From assembly GCA_031274465.1 (NCBI GenBank), contig JAISQC010000162.1, positions 1 through 6,446 on the forward strand: a stretch of DNA of 6,446 nt, read 5' to 3'. The DNA comes from Synergistaceae bacterium. GTDB taxonomy: Bacteria; Synergistota; Synergistia; Synergistales; Synergistaceae. The notes beneath the pieces are model-generated. The model had not been told where the DNA came from, made no database searches, and saw only the letters and a program-made list of their open reading frames with translations. A program made the position numbers and the translations under genes. Shown piece by piece: positions 1 through 5,940 of the stretch; position 1 is the stretch's first letter, and the number at the start of each line of letters is the position of its first letter.

Positions 1-97
1 TTTTCGCGACGAGCTCGATCATCTCGCCGATGGCCGAAACGTCCAGGCGCTCCCGGGCCATCGAGGAAAAAGCCCTTTCAAAATTATAAGCCGCCAC
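1..97 (-). CDS. unidentified protein, N-terminal fragment (gene continues beyond the left edge)
   Basis: An open frame of 32 codons begins at a GTG and runs off the window. It starts MAAYNFERAF and continues with a helical-looking stretch that includes ARERLDVSAIGEMIELV. A GGGAG ribosome-binding sequence lies 9 nt upstream of this GTG. A second in-frame GTG two codons earlier (position 103) is possible but only 3 nt from that site. The gene lies 26 nt after the ROK kinase stop codon on the same strand, so it is probably the third gene of the ychF-ROK operon. I do not recognise the family from so short a piece. An internal ATG at codon 13 is an alternative start, with AAAGGG about 11 nt upstream, but it is less well placed. 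Confidence 0.55.
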   Translation of the reverse strand, partial: MAAYNFERAFSSMARERLDVSAIGEMIELVAK

Positions 98-123
98 CGC
101 CACTCACTCCCACTGGATATGTC

Positions 124-1020
124 TTATATGCTCGCCGCGCCGTACAGGGCGGCTTCGTTGCCCAGCTTGGATATCCGCAGGTCCAGCGTCTTCTTGAAAG
201 GGCGCGACAGGTAGGGCACCGCTCGCTCGCGCAGAGCCTCACCGATGCCGGGGGCTTTGCTCATGCCGCCGCCAATTATCACCATCGCAGGGTCCAGCAG
301 GTGGCATGTGGATGCTATGGTGCGCGCCATCGCGTCCAAAGTCGTCTCTATCACCTCGTCAGCTTCGAAGGCGCCCCTCAAGGCCCAGAGCTCGCCGAAA
401 TCCGCAGGCAGCCCTTTGGCGGCGGCGCGCGCGCTCGTCCCATCTGCGGCGGCAAGCGTCTCGGAATGCCCAATGCCCCCGCATCCGCAAGGCGCGCTCC
501 CCTGCACTACGAGGTGCCCCCCTTCGCCAGCCATCCCATGCGAGCCGGTCAAAAGCGCTCCTCCGGTGACGATGCCGCAGCCTATCCCTGTGCCCATCGT
601 GAACGTCACGAAATCGCGGACCCCTATGGCCTCCCCCGCGCTTCCTTCGCCAATGGCGTAGCAGTTGGCGTCGTTTTCGATCCTCACGCGCAAGTTCAGC
701 CCTTTTCGGCGCAACGCGTCGCCCAGCGCTTCGGACACATCTAGGTCATCCCATTCGAGCGGGAAGTTGGGCAATTTTAAGGAATGACGCCTGGACGCGT
801 CTATCATGCCTGGTATGGCCACCCCAACCGCCGCCACATCGACGCCCTCGGACAAGCGGGCGATCACGTCCGCCATGGCGTCCATCACGCGCGAAACACT
901 GCGGCCGGGCGGGGTGCCCTCGGAGACTTTCCTCACGATGCGGGGAGGCGAGCCGCCGAACTCATCTGAGACGAGAGCCGCTATCAGAGTGTGCCCGCCG
1001 AGATCTATCCCAATATTCAT
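124..1020 (-). CDS. ROK-family sugar kinase (glucokinase-like)
   Basis: A 298-residue cytoplasmic protein of normal length for a single-domain ROK kinase, which phosphorylates a hexose or N-acetylhexosamine with ATP. Seen here: the N-terminal phosphate loop IGIDLGG (residues 3-9), the sugar-binding and catalytic segment ENDANCYAIGE (115-125, with D117 as the expected catalytic base), the second phosphate motif GTGIGCGI (143-150), and the ROK signature with H169 followed by CGCGGIGHSE (178-187). There is no N-terminal helix-turn-helix, so this is a kinase and not a NagC/XylR-type repressor. Two positions are unusual: the DxGGT threonine is His10, and the third cysteine of the CxCGxxGCxE zinc site is His185. 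The ATG has a GGAGGA site 5 nt upstream that overlaps the ychF stop codon. Glucose is the default substrate, but the sequence does not settle it; ManNAc, GlcNAc or fructose remain possible. Confidence 0.9.
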   Translation of the reverse strand: MNIGIDLGGHTLIAALVSDEFGGSPPRIVRKVSEGTPPGRSVSRVMDAMADVIARLSEGVDVAAVGVAIPGMIDASRRHSLKLPNFPLEWDDLDVSEALGDALRRKGLNLRVRIENDANCYAIGEGSAGEAIGVRDFVTFTMGTGIGCGIVTGGALLTGSHGMAGEGGHLVVQGSAPCGCGGIGHSETLAAADGTSARAAAKGLPADFGELWALRGAFEADEVIETTLDAMARTIASTCHLLDPAMVIIGGGMSKAPGIGEALRERAVPYLSRPFKKTLDLRISKLGNEAALYGAASI

Positions 1021-1025
1021 GGCCT

Positions 1026-1031
1026 TCCTCC
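1026..1031 (-). promoter_or_regulatory. ribosome binding site of the ROK kinase, overlapping the ychF stop
   Basis: GGAGGA on the minus strand, 5 nt before the ATG at 1020. Its first base is the last base of the ychF TAG stop (1031-1033). The arrangement supports co-transcription and probable translational coupling of the two genes. Confidence 0.7.
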
Positions 1032-2125
1032 TAGACGTTGAACCGTATCTCTATTATGTCCCCGTCCCTCACCCTGTAGTCACGGCCCTCCACCCGCAGA
1101 ACCCCCTCGTCCCGGCAGTTTGCGTAAGAGTCGCCGTACTTCGTATAGTCTTCGTAGCCCACGACCTGCGCCCTGATGAACCCTCTGGCCAGATCCGTGT
1201 GGATGGCCCCGGCCGCGTCTACCGCCGACTCCCCGTCGCGGATCGTCCACGCCTTGACCTCGTCTGGGCCGCAGGTGAAAAAGCTTATCAGGCCAAGAGC
1301 CTCGTACGCCAGGGAGATCAGCCGCTCGCGCCCCGGGCGGGTTATCGGGAGCCCCTCGGTGAACTCGGCTGCCTCCTCCGGGGACAGCTCGGTCAAGTCC
1401 ATTTCCAGTCGGCCGTATATCTGAATGCAAGGCAGGGACGCGTCTTCGATCTTTTTTTTGAGGGCTTGCGCGTTCGGCGCGGCTTCCAAGTCGGCTTGGG
1501 TTTCATCGAGGTTGAGCACGATTATCTGGGGTTTGGCGGTGAGAAACGTAAAACCGCGGATAGCGCGCCGCTCGGCGGGCTTCAGGTCGAGGCTGCGGAT
1601 GGGAAGCTCTTCCATGAGGCATTCGCGGCAGCGTCCCAAGAGGACGCGCTCCGCCTCCTCCTCGGGGGTCAGCTTCTTTTTTCCCGATAATCGGCCCATT
1701 CTGTTTTCGACCACCGACAGATCCCGGAAGACCAGCTCCATGTCGAGTATCTCCCAATCGCGCACCGGGTCCACGCTCCCCTCGGGGTGCATGACAGCGC
1801 TGTTGTCAAAGCATCTGATGACGTGTATCAGCGCGTCTGCGTCCGCCGCGAACGACAGGAACGCGTTGCCAAGCCCCTCCCCTTTGCCGGCGCCGCGCGA
1901 AACCCCGGCCAGGTCTACGAACTCCACCTGAGCCGGGGTGATCTTTTGGGGCTTATGCGCTTCAGCCAGCCTGGCGAAACGGGCGTCGGGGACATCGACG
2001 ACTGCCCTGTTGGGGTCGGTTTTGCCTCCGGGGTAGGGCTTTACTTCGGCGCCTGATGAAGTGATGACGTTAAAGATCGTGCTCTTCCCGCTCAGAGGAA
2101 GGCCGACTATCCCACAGTGAAGCAT
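1031..2125 (-). CDS. ychF: YchF/OLA1-type P-loop NTPase with C-terminal TGS domain, divergent form
   Basis: A 364-residue protein, essentially the usual YchF length. Members of this Obg-related family hydrolyse ATP as well as or better than GTP and act in translation and stress responses at the ribosome. Visible motifs: Walker A GLPLSGKST (8-16), switch II DLAGVSRGAGKGEGLGNAF (71-89), a base-specificity motif of the NxxE type (NLDE, 205-208) in place of the GTPase NKxD, which is the mark of YchF's relaxed nucleotide preference, and a TGS/DUF933-like C-terminus (about 281-364) with AAGAIHTDLARGFIRAQVV and the terminal DGDIIEIRFNV. A hydrophobic residue (V75) stands where Ras-like GTPases have the catalytic glutamine, as the family expects. 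Unusual points: the common GLPNVGKST is altered, and the usual FPF(C)TIxPN switch I is replaced by YPGGKTDPN (31-39). AAAGGAG (2135-2141) lies 9 nt before the ATG. It is the first gene of the operon with the ROK kinase. Confidence 0.93.
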   Translation of the reverse strand: MLHCGIVGLPLSGKSTIFNVITSSGAEVKPYPGGKTDPNRAVVDVPDARFARLAEAHKPQKITPAQVEFVDLAGVSRGAGKGEGLGNAFLSFAADADALIHVIRCFDNSAVMHPEGSVDPVRDWEILDMELVFRDLSVVENRMGRLSGKKKLTPEEEAERVLLGRCRECLMEELPIRSLDLKPAERRAIRGFTFLTAKPQIIVLNLDETQADLEAAPNAQALKKKIEDASLPCIQIYGRLEMDLTELSPEEAAEFTEGLPITRPGRERLISLAYEALGLISFFTCGPDEVKAWTIRDGESAVDAAGAIHTDLARGFIRAQVVGYEDYTKYGDSYANCRDEGVLRVEGRDYRVRDGDIIEIRFNV

Positions 2126-2182
2126 GAATCAGCACTCCTTTGGATCTGGTTGTTTTTGTAATAATACATAAATAATGCTTTC

Positions 2183-2199
2183 ATTATATCATGTGTCTA
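2183..2199 (-). promoter_or_regulatory. candidate promoter for the ychF operon
   Basis: The minus strand carries a perfect TATAAT (2183-2188) about 58 nt upstream of the ychF ATG, in an AT-rich stretch that contrasts with the coding DNA. No good -35 box lies 16-18 nt upstream. A TAGACA (2194-2199) is too close to serve this -10 but could serve a weaker downstream -10 such as CATTAT. The exact hexamers are therefore uncertain, although a promoter in this segment is likely because the first gene of the operon starts just below it. Confidence 0.4.
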
Positions 2200-2203
2200 A
2201 AAA

Positions 2204-2235
2204 TTCCAGGCATTACGCCGATCATAGTGTATAAT
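2204..2235 (+). promoter_or_regulatory. candidate promoter for the PAS/GGDEF-like membrane protein gene
   Basis: The plus strand has a perfect TATAAT at 2230-2235, preceded directly by TG, about 57 nt upstream of the ATG at 2293. The only -35-like sequence is TTCCAG (2204-2209), with a long 20-nt spacer, so the -35 call is weak. The element faces away from the ychF promoter, which makes 2126-2292 a divergent control region. Confidence 0.4.
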
Positions 2236-2292
2236 CAATGATGTTATTCGCGCCCTAACGGCAGCAGCGAATTAAGGTGGTGGGTTTTGCAT

Positions 2293-3465
2293 ATGAGATG
2301 GCTGTTTTTCCCCCCTGTTTTGTCATTTCCCCTTTTGCTGCTATCTGCTATCTTCCACGACAGAACTTCGGCGGCGCACATCCCAGAGACTATCTGGGGA
2401 ATGACGGTTGCCGCTTACGTATGCCTGTGCGCATTGTCCCTATTCCACATCATGAAGGGCGACGACAGGTACGACTCCGGCATATCCTCCCTCACTCAGG
2501 GATTGCTCCTGTCCGTGATGTCTTTGCAGTTCGGCGTCACTTTCATGGCGTGGATAGGGCTGGTCCTCTTTCTCATAGGGCTGGCGATGACGTTCTTCTA
2601 CGCTACGAGGCGGAGCGCGGAGGTCATGCCCAGCTTCGAGGCGGCGCCGCAGGACGACGGCGGGGCCGCAGCCCGCATCGACTCGCTTATAGAAAAACTC
2701 GGCCTTCCGATATGCTACACCGACAGCAAAGGGGTAATAGCCGGAGCAACCGCTTTTTTCTGCGAAGCGCTGGGCAAAGAGCCGGATAGCGTAATCGGTT
2801 CGATGATAAGCGATATCCTGCCGATCGACAGCGAGGAGGTCGTGCTCGAAACTGGTAAGTGGTGGCTGAGGCAGGAAAAGGACGGCGCGCGCTATTACTT
2901 CTCCCTGCGCCCGACGCAAGACTACAAACCCGAGCAGGCGACCGTGGTGAGCGCTCCGCCGGATGCAAGATCCATCTACGAACAGACGACCGGGCTTTAC
3001 ACGGACGATTACCGCAAGATAAGGGGGCCGGAGGAGGTAAGCAGGGCCCAGCGCTACAAGCGCCCTCTCTCTGGGTTGCTGTTATCGCTTTCGTTCGAGC
3101 CATCGAACGACGTAAAGCTTACCGGCGACCAGGTTGCAATGCTGGACAACGCGTTCAAAACAAGGGTGCAGGCGGCGCTGCGAACTACGGACTGCGGCTT
3201 CCTGATGGCAGACGGCCGCGTTCAGGTATTGCTCCCGGAGACGCCGCAGGCAGGCGCCAAGACGCTGCTAGGACGCATAACGACCATGCCGCAGGATATT
3301 TTCGACGAGGAGATAAGGACCGCCGTCAACCCGAGAGTGAGAGGCGGCATGTTTTTCTACAACGGCGCGAGCAGGATGGAATACGGCATATTCTCCGCAG
3401 CGCTGGAGGAAGCGTTCCTCAAGGGCAGGGAAGGCGTGGACCACACGGCAAGCCAGGCGGCGTAA
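2293..3465 (+). CDS. membrane-anchored sensor-like protein: TM helices, PAS-like and degenerate GGDEF-like domains
   Basis: A protein of about 390 residues. Numbered from the upstream TTG at 2287, it has hydrophobic segments at about 5-22, 38-55 and 70-105 (the last long enough for two passes). A low-complexity acidic/Ala/Gly linker (111-130) follows, then a PAS-like region (131-215; IDSLIEKLGLPICYTDSKG is a typical PAS opening), then a C-terminal domain opening TGLYTDDYRKIRGPEEVSRA (235-254), which resembles the start of GGDEF domains (TGLxNRRxF...E..RA.RY.RPLS). Where GGDEF and the following VLLPET should lie, it reads ADGRVQVLLPET (308-319): the strand after the active site is kept but the GGDEF loop is lost. 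Diguanylate cyclase activity is therefore unlikely, and a receptor, scaffold or enzymatically dead role is inferred. Start choice: ATG 2293 has GGTGGG 8 nt upstream; TTG 2287 with AAGGTGG 6 nt upstream is a fair alternative. The gene is monocistronic and converges on the radical SAM gene 3 nt away. Confidence 0.8.
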   Translation: MRWLFFPPVLSFPLLLLSAIFHDRTSAAHIPETIWGMTVAAYVCLCALSLFHIMKGDDRYDSGISSLTQGLLLSVMSLQFGVTFMAWIGLVLFLIGLAMTFFYATRRSAEVMPSFEAAPQDDGGAAARIDSLIEKLGLPICYTDSKGVIAGATAFFCEALGKEPDSVIGSMISDILPIDSEEVVLETGKWWLRQEKDGARYYFSLRPTQDYKPEQATVVSAPPDARSIYEQTTGLYTDDYRKIRGPEEVSRAQRYKRPLSGLLLSLSFEPSNDVKLTGDQVAMLDNAFKTRVQAALRTTDCGFLMADGRVQVLLPETPQAGAKTLLGRITTMPQDIFDEEIRTAVNPRVRGGMFFYNGASRMEYGIFSAALEEAFLKGREGVDHTASQAA

Positions 3466-3468
3466 ACA

Positions 3469-4062
3469 TCATGGGCGGGCTATACTCTCCCTGATCCTAT
3501 CTGCGTCCCCTTGGCGGGGTATCCCCGCTATGAACTTCTCCCGCCCTCTCGCCAAAACCTGAAGGGCGCCTTTTTTCGCCTCCGCCCACGCGCCGTAGAT
3601 CTCGCTCAGTTCGGGGCGAAACAGCGTCATAGCCTGGTTCGCCGACCCCTTCCAGCAAGCTTCCGTTTCTCCGCCCAATTCAAAGGGGCCGTCGATGATC
3701 GCCGCGACCAAGCCCGAAACGCCGGGATGCCGCAACGCGATGTTTTCCATTTTATAACCGCTGAAGACCAGAATGTCTCGGACGCCGGCAACGTTCAGGC
3801 TTCGCAGAAGGCGCATAAGCGCCTCCGGCTGATCAAAGGGCTCGCCTCCCGAAACGGTCAGCCCGTCAGCGCGCCCGGACTCAAAGAAGCCCTCGATGAT
3901 GCAGGCCAGCCGATCCGTCGCAATCGATTCCCCGCCGCCCGGAGGCCACGTTTCCCTGGACATACATCCCTCGCAGCGTATCGAGCAGCCCTGCACCCAA
4001 AGCCCGACCCTCCTGCCCGGGCCGAGGGCGAGCACGGGGCAATGCAGGAGGTGAAACCTCAT
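3469..4062 (-). CDS. NrdG-like radical SAM protein (4Fe-4S activase family)
   Basis: A short protein of 197 residues, in the size class of glycyl-radical-enzyme activases and the anaerobic ribonucleotide reductase activase NrdG. These use a 4Fe-4S cluster and S-adenosylmethionine to make a 5'-deoxyadenosyl radical. Seen: GLWVQGCSIRCEGCMSRETW with the CxxxCxxC cluster motif (C26, C30, C33), the SAM-binding SGGEPFDQPEAL (71-82), LVFSGYKMENI (98-108), and the late IDGPFELGG...KGSANQ block typical of NrdG-like proteins. Start choice: an ATG at 4077 would add five residues but has no ribosome-binding site, whereas the ATG at 4062 has GGAG (4068-4071) 5 nt upstream. It lies 30 nt downstream of pepV on the same strand and probably shares its promoter. 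No nrdD or other glycyl radical enzyme is in the window, so its target is unknown and the nrdG name is not given. Confidence 0.85.
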   Translation of the reverse strand: MRFHLLHCPVLALGPGRRVGLWVQGCSIRCEGCMSRETWPPGGGESIATDRLACIIEGFFESGRADGLTVSGGEPFDQPEALMRLLRSLNVAGVRDILVFSGYKMENIALRHPGVSGLVAAIIDGPFELGGETEACWKGSANQAMTLFRPELSEIYGAWAEAKKGALQVLARGREKFIAGIPRQGDADRIRESIARP

Positions 4063-4092
4063 CTCATCTCCGCCCATGGCATTTCACGAGCT

Positions 4093-5499
4093 TCAGGGCC
4101 CGTTGAAACGCGAGACCGCCTCCGCGAAAACGTGCGTCATCAGGCGCAGAGACTCGAGCGGCACATACTCGTCTGGCTGGTGCGCGGTCTCGTCTTCTCC
4201 CGGAAAGAGCGCCCCGAAGGAGACCGAATTCGGCAACGCCTTGCAGTAAGTCCCCCCGCCCATCGACATCGGCGAGCCGCTCTCCCCTGTCACCGCCTCA
4301 TAGGCACCGAGCAGCGTCTCGACCAGCTCGCTGTCGGGGGAGACGAAAAGCGGCGGCGAATGCCTCGATATTTCCATCTCCCATCCAATGGCGTCCGCAG
4401 ATTTTTGGAGTGCGCCAATTATAAAATCGCCGCTCGCCGTCACCGGGTAGCGTATGTCGCACTTCACGGAGAGGACCGCCCCGTCAAGCGAGATCGCCCC
4501 CAAGTTGCACGTAAGACGCCCGGACACGTCATCGGAGCACGCGACCCCGAGAGTGGCGCCGTCCACCTCCATTTTAAACAACCCCCCCAGCTTGACCAGC
4601 TCGGCATGCAGCTCCGGCGGGCCGAAGTCGAGCGACGTGACGAGGCCGAGGAATTTTTGAATGGCGTTCTCCCCCGTCTCCGGCGCCATCGCGTGCGCGG
4701 ACCTTCCAGGCACATGAGCCAAAACCCCGGCGCCGGTGTCGAGGACCGTGGCCCCGGTTGGCATCAGGACGCGCTCCAAGTTCGCAGCCGACGCATTTCG
4801 AAAGAGCAGCGCAAGGTCGTCCGGCACTATGTTGAACCTGTCCCCTCCGCTGATGCCCGCCAGCTCCGGAAGGCCCATCGAGTCCATCCTGGAGATCTTC
4901 TTGCTCATTACCACGTTCATTATCCCCTTCTCGGCGTTGACCACCGGGAACATGGCGTCGGGCGAGAAACTCATCGCCGGAATATCCTCGGTCTTTTTAT
5001 AACGCTCGATGCACCGAAATCCGCTCTCCTCGTCCAGCCCTACGATGAGGCGAAACCTGCGGCGCAATGGGACGCCCGAATCCAAAAGCGCTTTTAGCGC
5101 GTAAAGGGCCGACACGGCCGGCCCCTTGTCGTCGCTCGCCCCCCGGCCATAGAGCAGCCCGCCCTCTATCGCCGCCCCGAAAGGCGGGCGCTTCCAGTTG
5201 GACGCGTTGCCGACTGGCATCACATCGAGATGCGCGAGCACCCCAAATAGCTCGCCGCTGCCAATCTCCGCGTACCCGACCATATTGTCGATGTTTGCGG
5301 TTTTAAAGCCCAGCTCCTCCGCTATTCCCAAAAATTTTTCGAGCGCGGCGGTGACATCGGGGCCAAAGGGATGGAGCTGCGAAACAGAGCCTTCGTCCAG
5401 CACGCTCGGCACCCGAATCACCTCGGACAGGCTCGAGACCAAATCGTCGAAATTCGCGTCCACCAAATCGTGGATGCTCCCACGCGCGCGGTTTTGCAT
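4093..5499 (-). CDS. pepV: M20-family dinuclear zinc dipeptidase, PepV type
   Basis: A 468-residue cytoplasmic metallopeptidase matching the roughly 470-residue PepV/Xaa-His dipeptidase group, which cleaves dipeptides with broad specificity in peptide utilisation. The metal-site residues are all present and in order: HLD (H90, D92), the bridging aspartate in GRGASDDKGP (D123), the catalytic and zinc glutamates in DEESG (E157, E158), SPDAMFPV (D181), and the C-terminal histidine in GEDETAHQPDEY (H440). The lid-domain substrate residues also look conserved: N223 in FNIVPD, H269 in GRSAHAM, R350 in CDIRYP and MGGGTYCKALPNSVSFG (413-429). The lid insertion of the PepV/PepD type is present between about 190 and 380. 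The ATG has AGGAGG (5507-5512) 7 nt upstream and a strong promoter above it. It leads the two-gene unit with the radical SAM gene. No damage is seen. Narrow specificity, for example for beta-Ala or D-amino acid dipeptides, cannot be excluded. Confidence 0.93.
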   Translation of the reverse strand: MQNRARGSIHDLVDANFDDLVSSLSEVIRVPSVLDEGSVSQLHPFGPDVTAALEKFLGIAEELGFKTANIDNMVGYAEIGSGELFGVLAHLDVMPVGNASNWKRPPFGAAIEGGLLYGRGASDDKGPAVSALYALKALLDSGVPLRRRFRLIVGLDEESGFRCIERYKKTEDIPAMSFSPDAMFPVVNAEKGIMNVVMSKKISRMDSMGLPELAGISGGDRFNIVPDDLALLFRNASAANLERVLMPTGATVLDTGAGVLAHVPGRSAHAMAPETGENAIQKFLGLVTSLDFGPPELHAELVKLGGLFKMEVDGATLGVACSDDVSGRLTCNLGAISLDGAVLSVKCDIRYPVTASGDFIIGALQKSADAIGWEMEISRHSPPLFVSPDSELVETLLGAYEAVTGESGSPMSMGGGTYCKALPNSVSFGALFPGEDETAHQPDEYVPLESLRLMTHVFAEAVSRFNGP

Positions 5500-5506
5500 G
5501 ACAACG

Positions 5507-5512
5507 CCTCCT
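5507..5512 (-). promoter_or_regulatory. ribosome binding site of pepV
   Basis: A full-consensus AGGAGG 7 nt before the ATG at 5499. It fixes this start and suggests efficient translation. Confidence 0.7.
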
Positions 5513-5533
5513 GAAAAATATTTTGCGTCCTCA

Positions 5534-5561
5534 ATTATGACAATTCGCTTCCAACTGTCAA
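5534..5561 (-). promoter_or_regulatory. sigma70-type promoter for the pepV operon
   Basis: The minus strand has a perfect TTGACA (5556-5561), a 16-nt spacer and CATAAT (5534-5539, 5 of 6 matches). Transcription should start near 5527, giving a leader of about 28 nt that contains the AGGAGG site. This is the strongest promoter match in the window and is the only visible promoter for the pepV/radical SAM pair. Confidence 0.7.
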
Positions 5562-5565
5562 TATC

Positions 5566-5766
5566 GACAGCAACGCACTAAAACGCAGACAGGACCTTCA
5601 GTACGAGAAATCGTTGAAATTACAGCCTTTAATGGAACTATGTTACGTGTTGCACGGGACTTCGGGCAATAACGACAAGGCATGGTGTTACATCTCCAAT
5701 GAAGAGCATTACAAATGTGAAAAAACGCGAGTTTTCATGCCGAAATACTTGCTTCAGAACGATTAA
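5566..5766 (+). other. intergenic stretch with a weak startless reading frame, possible gene remnant
   Basis: Between the pepV promoter and 5797 no intact gene is visible. One plus-strand frame stays open from 5515 to a TAA at 5764-5766. Its latter part reads like protein (for example MELCYVLHGTSGNNDKAW from 5632, then ISNEEHYKCEKTRVFMPKYL), but neither the ATG at 5632 nor the TTG at 5614 has a ribosome-binding site, and the frame overlaps the pepV promoter at its left end. It could be the decayed 3' end of an acquired gene or a chance frame in AT-richer DNA. No family is recognised. No tRNA or insertion-sequence end is visible in this stretch. Confidence 0.25.
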
Positions 5767-5769
5767 ATG

Positions 5770-5785
5770 TATAATCGTTATTATA
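5770..5785. promoter_or_regulatory. palindrome with a -10 hexamer on each strand upstream of the DUF1016 unit
   Basis: TATAAT (5770-5775) and its inverted copy ATTATA (5780-5785) flank CGTT, giving a perfect inverted repeat with 6-nt arms. The adjacent GTTATTATAAC (5777-5787) is itself palindromic. The left half could be the -10 of a plus-strand promoter for the DUF1016 gene, but no good -35 is present (ACTTGC at 5747-5752 is weak). An operator or a chance pattern in AT-rich DNA are both possible. Confidence 0.25.
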
Positions 5786-5796
5786 ACTTCTGATAA

Positions 5797-5940
5797 TTCG
5801 TTTCTATCCGAACAAGCGGAGGGGGAATTAGCGAGGACTTTACACTTGCCGAACTACTCGACATCATCAAGGAGAAATCGGCCGCAATTGTCACAGCGGT
5901 GGACAGATTGGAAACCCTGATAGGAGATATTGACGAATGA
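5797..5940 (+). pseudogene. 3' remnant of a gene upstream of the DUF1016 nuclease, start missing
   Basis: This frame is open for 47 codons after a TAA at 5794 and ends at TGA 5938-5940. It has no ATG, GTG or TTG near its beginning. Its product contains EDFTLAELLDIIKEKSAAIV followed by TAVDRLETLIGDIDE, an amphipathic helical tail with the charge pattern of a genuine protein C-terminus. The TGA overlaps the next gene's ATG as ATGA, and its last codons contain that gene's AGGAG site, an arrangement typical of an intact operon. I infer that the 5' part was lost by deletion or recombination. Alternatively a very short gene could begin at the ATT at 5827 behind GGAGG (5818-5822), which would be a rare start codon. 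The family is not recognised; a restriction-modification subunit is only a guess from the neighbour. Confidence 0.45.

Noticed and set aside
806..1690. A 294-codon plus-strand frame antisense to the ROK kinase and ychF
   Set aside because: It spans the junction of two well-supported minus-strand genes and its product has no family features; it is a shadow of their codon use.
3564..3576. GGGCGCC followed by six T, resembling a rho-independent terminator
   Set aside because: It lies inside the radical SAM coding region, and GGCGCC is a self-palindrome with no loop, so no usable stem forms.
3511..5097. A 528-codon plus-strand open frame across the radical SAM and pepV genes
   Set aside because: It is antisense to two genes with clear, ordered catalytic motifs, is rich in Arg/Pro/His as expected from a reverse-strand reading of GC-rich codons, and shows no recognisable domain.
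5562..5796. A tRNA or attachment site marking an island edge
   Set aside because: No cloverleaf, no CCA-type 3' end and no clear direct repeat pair was found by eye; an edge is inferred only from composition and broken frames.
5699..5920. A 73-codon plus-strand frame starting with ATG in the AT-rich region
   Set aside because: It has no ribosome-binding site, and its second half overlaps in another frame the 5797-5940 sequence, which looks more like real protein and couples to the next gene.
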